Assembly: GCA_938010765.1 (NCBI GenBank)
Contig: CALLVX010000026.1
Span: 1-42,061 of the forward strand
Direction: 5' to 3'
DNA: 42,061 bases
Source of the DNA: an uncultured Flavobacteriaceae bacterium
GTDB lineage: Bacteria; Bacteroidota; Bacteroidia; Flavobacteriales; Flavobacteriaceae
The translations under genes and the position numbers were made by a program. This document shows, piece after piece, positions 17,926 to 25,820 of the stretch. Under the pieces are notes generated by a model. That model saw only the letters and a list, made by a program, of their open reading frames with translations, had not been told where the DNA came from and did no database searches. The stretch's first letter is position 1. Each line of letters opens with the position of its first letter.

Positions 17926-18774
17926 ATGAAAGGTGAAACGGTATTTCAACTAGAGTCCTATCTCGATTCGGAGGAATATTTTCATCTTTCTAAAAACAAA
18001 ATTTCCCAAAAAACGAAGATTGAATACCACCGTCACAATTATTTTGAGCTTTTTTGGGTGATCGATGGGGCCTGCATTCATTGCTTAAATGGCCAACGCG
18101 TAACTTTAAAGGCGGGAGATCTCGTTTTTATGCGAACGGATGACACGCATTCCTTTGAATTTAAATCGTCCAAGGAGTATCTTTTGATTTATAACCTTGC
18201 TTTTTTTTCCAAAGATATCGCATGGTTGAAACAACGTTATTTCCCCGATATAAATCGTTTTTTTTGGTCCGTAGGTCTGCATCCTACCATACATCGCTTA
18301 AATAAGATACACTTAAAAAACCTTTCCGACCAAGCCGACCAGTTTTTGGATGCACCGCGTACGTTGTTCTTTTTGGATCGCTTATTGCTCTATGTTTTTG
18401 AAATACTATATTTCACCAACATTTCTGAGGACACCGCGCCGTATTGGTTGCAATACGCAGTGAAATTATTCGGTTCGGGAGCGACTGAAAATGGTTATAA
18501 AGAAGGAGCGGCAGGTTTTTTGAAAATTTGTGAAAGATCAAATGCGCATGTCAATCGAACGATTCGAAAACACTATGGGGCGAATCTCACCCAATTCGTA
18601 AATCGTTTGCGCATTACGCGGGCAAAAGAAATTTTGTCAACTACGAATAAGAGTGTAAAAGAGATTTCATATGAACTGGGTTTTAATGATGTAAACTACT
18701 TTCATAAATTGTTCAAAGCTTCTTATGGAATGAGTCCGAATGTATTTCGAAAAAAGAATACCCTGGTTTTTTAG
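17926..18774 (+). CDS. AraC-family transcriptional regulator (second of a pair)
   Basis: A 282-residue regulator with an N-terminal cupin (YHRHNYFELFWVIDG, about 35-49) and a C-terminal AraC double helix-turn-helix ending in GFNDVNYFHKLFKASYGMSPN. It starts 9 nt after the first AraC gene, so the two are co-transcribed. The sequences differ too much for a recent duplication. Its probable targets are the downstream dioxygenase and GMC genes on the same strand; this is an inference from position. Confidence 0.88.
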   Translation: MKGETVFQLESYLDSEEYFHLSKNKISQKTKIEYHRHNYFELFWVIDGACIHCLNGQRVTLKAGDLVFMRTDDTHSFEFKSSKEYLLIYNLAFFSKDIAWLKQRYFPDINRFFWSVGLHPTIHRLNKIHLKNLSDQADQFLDAPRTLFFLDRLLLYVFEILYFTNISEDTAPYWLQYAVKLFGSGATENGYKEGAAGFLKICERSNAHVNRTIRKHYGANLTQFVNRLRITRAKEILSTTNKSVKEISYELGFNDVNYFHKLFKASYGMSPNVFRKKNTLVF

Positions 18775-18846
18775 GAATGTTGCAATAGACCTATAAATGT
18801 GTGCTGTACTACATATATCGGTACGTAGGTGTCATTGAAGGGCCTT

Positions 18847-18854
18847 TATCTTTG
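18847..18854 (+). promoter_or_regulatory. Candidate -7 promoter element for the second PhyH gene
   Basis: TATCTTTG matches TAnnTTTG exactly and lies 25 nt before the ATG at 18880, giving a short leader. The -33 position reads GTA rather than TTG, so an activator, possibly one of the AraC proteins encoded just upstream, might be needed. Confidence 0.4.
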
Positions 18855-18879
18855 TCCAGTATAATTTAAAATCAAGAAT

Positions 18880-19638
18880 ATGGCGACCGCAGCGCAAGAA
18901 CACAAGTTATCTACCCAGGAAAAACAGTTTTATATAGAAAATGGTTATTTGTTGACTGGCCGACCCCTATTTGAAAAGAAAAAGTTTGATACGCTCTACG
19001 ATATCTTTGAAGAGCATTTGAATAATAAGGGTGCGTTGGGAGCGGATCAATTGGATGTGCCCCATTTTAGAGATGAACGTTTGTTCGATTATTTAATGGC
19101 CGATGAAGTACTGGGTGTTGTTGAAAGTTTAATAGGTCCTAATATTGGACTTTGGAGTAGTCATTTCATCTGTAAGGAGCCAAAAATAGGCAAGCGTACT
19201 CCTTGGCACGAAGACAGTGCGTATTGGGAAGGGCGGTTCGATAGTTTTGATAAAGTAGTGACCGTTTGGTTGGCAATAGATCCCTCTTTCAAAGAGAACG
19301 GGTGTATGGGAGTAGTGCCCGGAACCCATAAAAACGGATTCTCGGAATACGGCGACATCGACGGTAGTACCGCAACCTTTGATACGGAAATAAAGACCGA
19401 GGTAAAAGACGAAGATGTGGTTTGGTTCGAATTGGAGCAAGGGCACTATTCATTGCACGATTCACGAATCATTCACGGAGCGAATGCAAACGATAGTATG
19501 CACCGCAGAACGGGTTATACAATGCGTTATTTTAGTACAGACCTTATTTTGAACCAGGACCACCCTGGCAATAAGACGCATAAAATATACCATTGTCGAG
19601 GAGCAAATACCGGTAACAACCCATTAATTTATTTGTAA
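18880..19638 (+). CDS. Phytanoyl-CoA dioxygenase (PhyH) family protein (second copy)
   Basis: A 252-residue Fe(II)/2-oxoglutarate oxygenase. The iron ligands are His110 and Asp112 (in PWHEDSAYW) and His199 (in SRIIHGAN); Arg210 is the likely 2-oxoglutarate ligand. KENGCMGVVPGTHK (138-151) is the conserved block before the distal motif. There is no signal peptide, so it is cytoplasmic. It follows the AraC pair and precedes the GMC dehydrogenase, and a strong terminator ends it, so it is probably its own transcription unit. The substrate is unknown. It is distinct from the PhyH protein at 3157, with only the core motifs clearly shared. Confidence 0.85.
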   Translation: MATAAQEHKLSTQEKQFYIENGYLLTGRPLFEKKKFDTLYDIFEEHLNNKGALGADQLDVPHFRDERLFDYLMADEVLGVVESLIGPNIGLWSSHFICKEPKIGKRTPWHEDSAYWEGRFDSFDKVVTVWLAIDPSFKENGCMGVVPGTHKNGFSEYGDIDGSTATFDTEIKTEVKDEDVVWFELEQGHYSLHDSRIIHGANANDSMHRRTGYTMRYFSTDLILNQDHPGNKTHKIYHCRGANTGNNPLIYL

Positions 19639-19651
19639 GTTCCCCCTATCC

Positions 19652-19677
19652 AAGCCGGTCGTAGATCGGCTTTTTTT
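19652..19677 (+). terminator. Intrinsic terminator after the second PhyH gene
   Basis: AAGCCGGTC and GATCGGCTT form a 9-bp stem with one G-T wobble around a 3-nt loop, followed directly by a T-run. It lies 14 nt after the stop codon. Confidence 0.8.
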
Positions 19678-20026
19678 CTTTTCATATAAGGAGGGAACAA
19701 GATGGCGGTAAACTATTTCTGGTCCGGTTCATGAGGTACTAAAAAAATAAAATTGATTTTATTGAAAGCCTGTCTGGATCTCTTTTGGACAGGTGTCAAT
19801 ACCTCTTCGTCTTGCTTGTGTAGCAAAAATGATAAAAAAATGGTCATTTTTGACAAATTCCGTTTGCTGTGTTTTATATGAAGTATGCTGGGTAAGTCAA
19901 ATATGCTTAAAACCCAATGAACAATAGGGTTGATGATCGTTTGCAAGGGTATATTTCAACAGATTTGTACGTCGCATTTCACATAAAAAATGTAACTTAT
20001 CCTCGCAAACCAATCAAACGCAAACT
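19678..20026. other. Long leader region before the GMC operon
   Basis: The gap between the PhyH gene and the GMC gene is 388 nt, of which this part follows the terminator. It holds an 8-bp inverted repeat AAAAATGA / TCATTTTT (19825-19832 and 19844-19851) and a possible promoter: TTG at 19930-19932, a 17-nt spacer and TATATTTC at 19950-19957, one base off the -7 consensus. No credible coding sequence is visible. Confidence 0.4.
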
Positions 20027-21748
20027 ATGCAAATAAAAGAATCGTCCGAGGTATATGATGTAATAATTGTAGGCTCGGGAGCTGGTGGCGGAATGGCTAC
20101 CAAACAATTGGCAGACGCAGGATTCAATGTTGCGGTTGTTGAGGCAGGGCCTTTCTTTGACCCGGCCGATCCCAAAACCATGACACAATTAAAATGGCCC
20201 TATGAATCTCCTAGAAGAGGTGCTGGTACCACTCGTGTCTTTGGCGAATGGGATATGGCCTATGGAGGATGGGAAATAGAAGGGGAACCTTATACACATG
20301 CAGAAGGCACCAAATTCGATTGGTTTCGTTCCCATATGCTTGGGGGGCGTACCAACCACTGGGGACGCATCTCTTTGCGTTTCGGGCCAAAAGATTTTAA
20401 AGGAAAGACACGGGATGGCCACGGTGACGATTGGCCCATTGGTTATGAAGATGTAAAACCTTATTACGATAAGGTAGATAAGTTATTGGGTGTTTTTGGG
20501 ACTAATGAAGGTCTTGAGAATGATCCAGATGGTTTTTTTCTGCCACCTCCCAAACCTCGATTGCACGAATTATTTTATATTGAAGGGGCAAAGAAAACGG
20601 GTATCCCGGTGATTCCCAGTAGAATGTCGATGTTGACCAAAAAAATCAATAATGACCGAGGCGTTTGTTTTTATTGTGGGCAGTGTTCACGCTCTTGTTC
20701 GGTGTATGCCGATTTTTCCTCAGGGAGCTGTTTGATATTCCCGGCGCAAAAGAGTGGCGGGCAGGTGAAGATATTTGTCAATTCGGTAGTTCGAGAAATT
20801 ACTACAAATGAAGAAGGGAAGGCCACAGGGGTTTCTTATATCAGCAAAGATGATCGTAAAGAATACAAGTTAAAAGGGAAAATAGTGGTATTGGCCGCAT
20901 CTGCCTGTAGTTCGGCTCGAATCTTATTAAATTCCAAAAGCAAACAACACCCGAACGGCCTGGGTAATAGCAGTGATATGGTAGGGAAATATTTGCATGA
21001 CTCTACGGGAAGCAGCAGGGCAGGTTTTATCCCAGGTTTAATGAACCGCGATACATCATATAACGAAGATGGTGTTGGTGGTATGCATGTCTACTCGCCT
21101 TGGTGGGGAGACAACTCTAAACTAGATTTTCCAAGAGGGTACCATATCGAAGTCTGGGGTGGCATGGGAATGCCGAACTATGGTTTTGGTTGGAACCCGA
21201 ACGAGTTCAATAAGTTTTTCAACTTGCCCATAGGTGGCTATGGCGACAGCTTGCGCGATGACGTTAAAAAATATTATGGTTCCGTTGTAGGTTTTGGTGG
21301 TCGTGGTGAAGGAATAGCACGTAAAGAAAATTACTGTGAAATCGATCCTACCACCGTGGATCAGTTTGGTGTACCGGTTCTTAAGTTTAACTACAAATGG
21401 TCCGATTTGGAAAAAAGGCAGGCCAAACACATGCAATCGACTTTTGAAGAGTTGATTTATAATATGGGAGGTACTCCCCTAGGTGATACCCCGACAAAGG
21501 AACAAGACTATGGTCTTTTGGCCCCGGGAAGAATCATTCACGAGGTGGGAACTACGAGAATGGGGAATGACCCAAAGACTTCGGTAACGAATAAATACCA
21601 ACAGCTGCACGACGCCGATAATGTCTTTATCGTAGATGCGGGCCCTTTTGTGTCCCAAGCCGATAAAAACTGTACATGGACCATTTTGGCACTATCCTGG
21701 AGAGCCTCCGACTACATTATCGAACAACTAAAACAGCAAAACATTTAA
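20027..21748 (+). CDS. GMC-family FAD-dependent sugar dehydrogenase, large subunit
   Basis: A 573-residue flavoprotein. VIIVGSGAGGG (12-22) is the FAD-binding Rossmann motif, LGGRTNHWGR (105-114) a GMC signature, and HEVGTTRMG (505-513) carries the catalytic His505; Asn548 in the C-terminal block is the likely partner. A cysteine motif Cys214, Cys217, Cys220, Cys224 with Cys235 nearby resembles the iron-sulfur motif of membrane-linked sugar dehydrogenases. There is no export signal of its own, but the small-subunit gene 4 nt downstream encodes a twin-arginine signal, so the pair is probably carried together to the periplasm. Family members oxidise sugars or glycosides at C1, C2, C3 or C5; which position applies here is not readable from sequence. 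Confidence 0.88.
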   Translation: MQIKESSEVYDVIIVGSGAGGGMATKQLADAGFNVAVVEAGPFFDPADPKTMTQLKWPYESPRRGAGTTRVFGEWDMAYGGWEIEGEPYTHAEGTKFDWFRSHMLGGRTNHWGRISLRFGPKDFKGKTRDGHGDDWPIGYEDVKPYYDKVDKLLGVFGTNEGLENDPDGFFLPPPKPRLHELFYIEGAKKTGIPVIPSRMSMLTKKINNDRGVCFYCGQCSRSCSVYADFSSGSCLIFPAQKSGGQVKIFVNSVVREITTNEEGKATGVSYISKDDRKEYKLKGKIVVLAASACSSARILLNSKSKQHPNGLGNSSDMVGKYLHDSTGSSRAGFIPGLMNRDTSYNEDGVGGMHVYSPWWGDNSKLDFPRGYHIEVWGGMGMPNYGFGWNPNEFNKFFNLPIGGYGDSLRDDVKKYYGSVVGFGGRGEGIARKENYCEIDPTTVDQFGVPVLKFNYKWSDLEKRQAKHMQSTFEELIYNMGGTPLGDTPTKEQDYGLLAPGRIIHEVGTTRMGNDPKTSVTNKYQQLHDADNVFIVDAGPFVSQADKNCTWTILALSWRASDYIIEQLKQQNI

Positions 21749-21752
21749 GAAT

Positions 21753-22469
21753 ATGGACAGAAGAAAGAGTATACAAACGATTATTCTTGGTGCAGGTGCT
21801 GCTGGCCTGGCTTTTCATGGTTGCAAGACAGAAGAAGACTCCAAGGTGGGAGAAGAAATGATGCAGGCCGATGAGAAGTATTTTGGTAGGACACCCGAAG
21901 AATTGGAGTTGATAGAAAAATTGAACGAGGAGGAATTGTTCAACGCCCACGAAATGGAAACCATTGCCGTATTGAGTACGGTGATCCTTCCTCCAAAGGA
22001 ACCGAATGGAGGTCCCATAGAGGCCAATGTTCCGGAGTTTATTGAGTTCATGGGGAAAGATATCCCCGAATTGCAAACGACGCTATTGGGCGGTTTAATG
22101 TGGCTAGACCATAAATGCAATACCGAATATGGGACGGAATTCAAAACAGCGACTTTGGAACAACAAAAAACTATTTTGGATACCATCGCGTTTGATGACC
22201 CGGAAGTTCCGTTAGATGAGCAGGCCCTTGAACTACAATTTTTTAGCCTTATGCGTGGTCTTACGGTTACAGGCTACTATACCTCTAAAATGGGTATTGC
22301 CGATTTGGGGTACAAGGGTAATATGCCCAATGTCTGGGATGGGGTTCCCGAAGCGGTACTTGCAAAACACGGCATGGCCTATGATCCGGAATGGGTGGCG
22401 AAATGTGTGGATCAAAGTAAACGCGGTGTTATTGCCGAGTGGGACGAGAATGGAAATTTACTAACCTAG
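21753..22469 (+). CDS. Gluconate 2-dehydrogenase subunit 3 family protein (GMC small subunit)
   Basis: A 238-residue protein. MDRRKSIQTIILGAGAAG has twin arginines at 3-4 then a hydrophobic stretch, a short Tat-type signal, with a possible lipidation Cys24. The rest matches the gluconate 2-dehydrogenase subunit 3 fold by its TIAVLSTVILPP motif and its length. Such small subunits help assemble and export the GMC flavoprotein. It starts 4 nt after the GMC gene and ends 23 nt before the barrel gene, so the three form one operon. No cytochrome c subunit gene follows, so the electron acceptor is not identified. Confidence 0.87.
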   Translation: MDRRKSIQTIILGAGAAGLAFHGCKTEEDSKVGEEMMQADEKYFGRTPEELELIEKLNEEELFNAHEMETIAVLSTVILPPKEPNGGPIEANVPEFIEFMGKDIPELQTTLLGGLMWLDHKCNTEYGTEFKTATLEQQKTILDTIAFDDPEVPLDEQALELQFFSLMRGLTVTGYYTSKMGIADLGYKGNMPNVWDGVPEAVLAKHGMAYDPEWVAKCVDQSKRGVIAEWDENGNLLT

Positions 22470-22492
22470 TTCAGTATTGAAATACTTGAAAA

Positions 22493-24079
22493 ATGAAGAA
22501 CACTCTTTTAGCGGTATGCGCCATCATGGTAGCCTCCATAACCTTCTCCCAAGAAGTGGGCTTGCAACTGTATAGCCTACGAAACCAATTCGCCGAAGAT
22601 GTACCCGGCACCTTGAAGACCATTAGCGAATGGGGTATAACCAAAATAGAAGGCGGTGGTACCTATGGTCTTCCCATGGCGGAATACCAAAAAATGTTGG
22701 CAGATAACAAGCTCGAGATGGTGAGCGTAGGTGCCAGTTTTGAGGAATTGGAGAAAAACCCCCAAAAAGTAATTGAGAATGCGAAAGCCTTTGGAGCCGA
22801 ATATGTAATGTGTGCCTGGGTACCCCATGAAGACAATATATGGGGATTGGAAGAAACCAAACACGCTACCAAGGTGTTTAACCAAGCGGGGAAACTATTA
22901 AAGGAAAACGGACTCGTACTAGCGTATCATCCGCATGGGTATGAATTCAGGCCCTGGGAAGATGGTACGCTGTTCGATTACATGGTTCAGAATTCGGTAG
23001 ACTTCACCTTTGAACTAGATGTCTATTGGGCGCATCATGGAGGTGCCGATCCATTGGCCTTAATGAAAAAATACCCCACCAAGTTCACCTTGATGCATCT
23101 AAAGGATTTACAACACGGTATCAAAGGAAACGATACCGGACATGAAGATGTTGAGACGAATGTGGTATTGGGGCAAGGGCAAATAGACATTGCGGGTACA
23201 GTCACGGAAGCCGAAAAACTGGGAATTGAATATATGTTTATTGAGGATGAATCCAGTAACGTTGTACAGCAGGTACCGCAGAGCCTGCAGTTTCTGAAGC
23301 AACTTAAGGAACCAAAGATCGGAATACAGCTCTACAGTCTTCGCAACCAATTTCCAAAAGATGTGCCCGGAACCTTTGCTAAAATCAAGGAATGGGGAAT
23401 TAGATATTTAGAAGATGGAAACGATGGCACTTATGGGTATCCGATGGACGAATACAAGGCCATGCTGAAAGCCAATGATTTACAAATGGTGAGTGTGAGC
23501 GCCCCTTTTGAGGAGTTGAGGGACTCTCCCGAAACTGTTTTGGCCCGCGCAAAAAACTACGATGCAAAATATGTGGTTTGTTTCTGGATTCCACACAACG
23601 GAACCGATTTTACCTTAAAAGACACCCGAAAAGCATTGGCGGTGTTTAACAAGGCCGGGGAAGTGCTTAAAAGTGGCGGAGTTGAATTGCTGTATCATCC
23701 GCATGGCTATGAGTTTAAACCACATGAGGATACGACCTTAATGGAGTATATGATCAGGAATTCGGCTAATTTTAATTTTGAAATGGATGTGTATTGGTTT
23801 GCACTGCCCGGTGAGGACCCGGTCGCTTGGTTGCAAAAGTACCCCAATGAGTTTAAACTAATGCATTTGAAAGATTGTGAAAAAGGGGTAGGGGTAAACC
23901 ATACAGGCGCGTCGGATGTAGAAAACAATGTGGTTTTGGGAACGGGACAGGTAAATATTGCCGAGGTGTTTGCCGAAGCCAAAAAAATGGGGCTAGAATT
24001 TCTGTTTATTGAAGATGAATCTTCTAGGGTCGTAGATCAGGTACCCAATAGCCTTCTATTTCTTAAAGGTTTGGAATAA
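22493..24079 (+). CDS. Exported tandem-duplicated sugar isomerase/epimerase-like protein
   Basis: A 528-residue protein, about twice the usual length of this xylose-isomerase-like TIM-barrel family. A signal peptide (1-20, ending TFSQ) implies periplasmic location. Residues 22-271 and 276-527 are two full copies: each begins with the QLYSLRNQF stretch and repeats the YHPHGYEF, MHLKD and FIEDESS motifs. Candidate metal/catalytic ligands are kept in both halves (Glu151, Asp176, His202, Glu251; and Glu407, Asp432, His458, Glu507). Single-domain relatives isomerise sugars or cleave 3-keto-glycosides. It follows the GMC pair in one operon, so action on the oxidised sugar is plausible but inferred. 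Confidence 0.87.
   Translation: MKNTLLAVCAIMVASITFSQEVGLQLYSLRNQFAEDVPGTLKTISEWGITKIEGGGTYGLPMAEYQKMLADNKLEMVSVGASFEELEKNPQKVIENAKAFGAEYVMCAWVPHEDNIWGLEETKHATKVFNQAGKLLKENGLVLAYHPHGYEFRPWEDGTLFDYMVQNSVDFTFELDVYWAHHGGADPLALMKKYPTKFTLMHLKDLQHGIKGNDTGHEDVETNVVLGQGQIDIAGTVTEAEKLGIEYMFIEDESSNVVQQVPQSLQFLKQLKEPKIGIQLYSLRNQFPKDVPGTFAKIKEWGIRYLEDGNDGTYGYPMDEYKAMLKANDLQMVSVSAPFEELRDSPETVLARAKNYDAKYVVCFWIPHNGTDFTLKDTRKALAVFNKAGEVLKSGGVELLYHPHGYEFKPHEDTTLMEYMIRNSANFNFEMDVYWFALPGEDPVAWLQKYPNEFKLMHLKDCEKGVGVNHTGASDVENNVVLGTGQVNIAEVFAEAKKMGLEFLFIEDESSRVVDQVPNSLLFLKGLE
22556..24073 (+). repeat. Tandem gene-internal duplication (two ~750-nt units)
   Basis: Unit 1 is about 22556-23305 and unit 2 about 23318-24073, encoding the two barrels. 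The protein copies align without large gaps, and differ mainly at IEGGGTYG against LEDGNDGTYG and at YWAHHGGADP against YWFALPGEDP. They have diverged clearly, so the duplication is old. Confidence 0.85.
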
Positions 24080-24104
24080 GGTGTTTCTGATCTTAAAAAT
24101 TTTA

Positions 24105-24144
24105 TAAAAGCGCTTCCCGAATCATACGGAAGCGCTTTTAATTT
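24105..24144 (+). terminator. Intrinsic terminator after the GMC/barrel operon
   Basis: A perfect 13-bp stem, TAAAAGCGCTTCC (24105-24117) with GGAAGCGCTTTTA (24128-24140), around a 10-nt loop, followed by ATTTT. It ends the GMC operon before the sulfatase gene. Confidence 0.8.
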
Positions 24145-24171
24145 TAATTGTGTTGCTTAAATCGAGTTCAA

Positions 24172-25803
24172 ATGATTAAAAAAAGTTTCATAGTAGTTTG
24201 TGCCGTACGCTTGCTTACCGGTTGCGGAGCGGAGAACAAGCCGGTCATTAAAAGTAATGAAGAACCATTGCCCAATATCATTTGGCTGGTGGCCGAAGAC
24301 CAATCGCCCGAATGGTTTCCGATGTATGGTGATACTACGATGGCGCTTCCTAATCTTGAAATGCTATCGGCAGATGGGGTTGTTTTTGAAAATGCGTATT
24401 CGCCCGCACCGGTTTGTGCACCTGCCAGAAGTTCAATTATTACCGGGATGTACCCGACCAGTTTGGGCACGCACAATATGCGAACCCATGCCCCTTGGAA
24501 AGAGGGCAAAAATGAACCAAGTATTGGTATAGCCAGTTACTCACCAGTTGTGCCGGAAGGTGTAAAAATGTTTACGGAGTATTTGCGAAAGAAAGGGTAT
24601 TACTGCGCCAATGGCCCCAAAGAGGATTACAATTTTGAAAAAACGGCCGCCGCTTGGGATGAAAGCGGCAAGGAGCGCCACTGGCGAAAACGAGCAGAAG
24701 GTCAGCCTTTTTTTACGGTTTTTAATTTTTCGGTATGTCATGAATCCCAAATATGGAATAGAGGAAAAGATTCCCTTTTTGTAGCTCCTGAAAATGTGAT
24801 GATACCACCATACTTCCCCGACAATGATACCATTCGCCATGATTTGGCAGTAAACTACAGCAATCTAAAACGTCTTGATAACCAATTGGGTACAGTGTTG
24901 AAAGAACTAAAAGAAGACGGGCTCTATGAGAATAGCATTATTTTTTTCTACGGCGATCATGGTGGTCCCTTTCCTCGTTACAAACGGGCGCTTTATGAAA
25001 CTGGTACCAAAGTACCTATGGTTATCAAATTTGCCAACAATGAAAGGGGAGGCCAGCAAGACGATCGTTTGATCAGCTTTATCGATTTGGCTCCCACTGT
25101 GCTCTCATTGGCTTCCATTGAACCTCCAAAGGTAATGCAGGGGGTCGCTCAGTTCGGAAAGTTCGAGGCAGCCAAGAAACCTGTATATACCTTTCACTCG
25201 TCCGATCGTTTTGACGAAGTCTATGACCGTCTACGTGCCGTGCGTGGCAGTCGCTACAAATATATTCGGAGTTTTGATACTACCAAGCCCCATGCACTAC
25301 CAGTTTCGTATCGAGAACAGATGCCTATGATGCGCAATCTTCGTATGTTGTTCAAAGAAGGGAAACTAAACCCAGTGCAGGCAAATTGGTTGCAAGCTCC
25401 AAAACCCCGGGAAGAATTATACGATCTAGCGAAAGATCCGTTCGAATTGGAAAACCTTGCAGAACGACCCGAATTGCAAGATACGTTACAGTCGTATCGA
25501 AATGTACTGAATGATTGGATGAACGAAACAAATGATTTAGGGGGCATCTCAGAAAAGGAACTGATGATCGGTTGGTTGCCGAACGGAGAACAACCAGCGC
25601 TTCCTGCTTTGGAATTGGAGGAAAAAGAGGAAGGAATCAACCTGTATTGCAAAAAAACGGATGCGACCATTGTTTGGAAACAACCGAAAGATTCTATATG
25701 GACTATCTTCCACAAACCGCTTCCCAAAAACATCAGTTTCGAAGCAAAGGCCGAACGAATTGGCTACCGAGATAGTGCCGTCCTGACCTATGGTAGTGAG
25801 TAG
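24172..25803 (+). CDS. Sulfatase (S1 family) lipoprotein
   Basis: A 543-residue exported lipoprotein with lipobox LTGC (Cys18). VCAPARSSIITG (81-92) contains the sulfatase signature C-x-P-x-R: Cys82 should become formylglycine and Arg86 is conserved. The usual N-terminal Asp-Asp calcium pair reads Glu-Asp (AEDQSP, 41-46). YGDHGGPFPRYKRALYETG supplies the second metal-site Asp/His. A small C-terminal beta domain follows residue about 470. It removes sulfate from an algal or host glycan; the position and sugar cannot be told by eye. A TTG 8 codons upstream is possible, but the ATG at 24172 leads straight into the signal peptide. It converges with the GT39 gene 17 nt away. Confidence 0.88.
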   Translation: MIKKSFIVVCAVRLLTGCGAENKPVIKSNEEPLPNIIWLVAEDQSPEWFPMYGDTTMALPNLEMLSADGVVFENAYSPAPVCAPARSSIITGMYPTSLGTHNMRTHAPWKEGKNEPSIGIASYSPVVPEGVKMFTEYLRKKGYYCANGPKEDYNFEKTAAAWDESGKERHWRKRAEGQPFFTVFNFSVCHESQIWNRGKDSLFVAPENVMIPPYFPDNDTIRHDLAVNYSNLKRLDNQLGTVLKELKEDGLYENSIIFFYGDHGGPFPRYKRALYETGTKVPMVIKFANNERGGQQDDRLISFIDLAPTVLSLASIEPPKVMQGVAQFGKFEAAKKPVYTFHSSDRFDEVYDRLRAVRGSRYKYIRSFDTTKPHALPVSYREQMPMMRNLRMLFKEGKLNPVQANWLQAPKPREELYDLAKDPFELENLAERPELQDTLQSYRNVLNDWMNETNDLGGISEKELMIGWLPNGEQPALPALELEEKEEGINLYCKKTDATIVWKQPKDSIWTIFHKPLPKNISFEAKAERIGYRDSAVLTYGSE

Positions 25804-25820
25804 CCGTTAAATTTTGGTTT

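Noticed and set aside
25254-25733. 159-codon - strand frame opposite the sulfatase gene
   Set aside because: It is a serine-rich antisense shadow with no recognisable fold.
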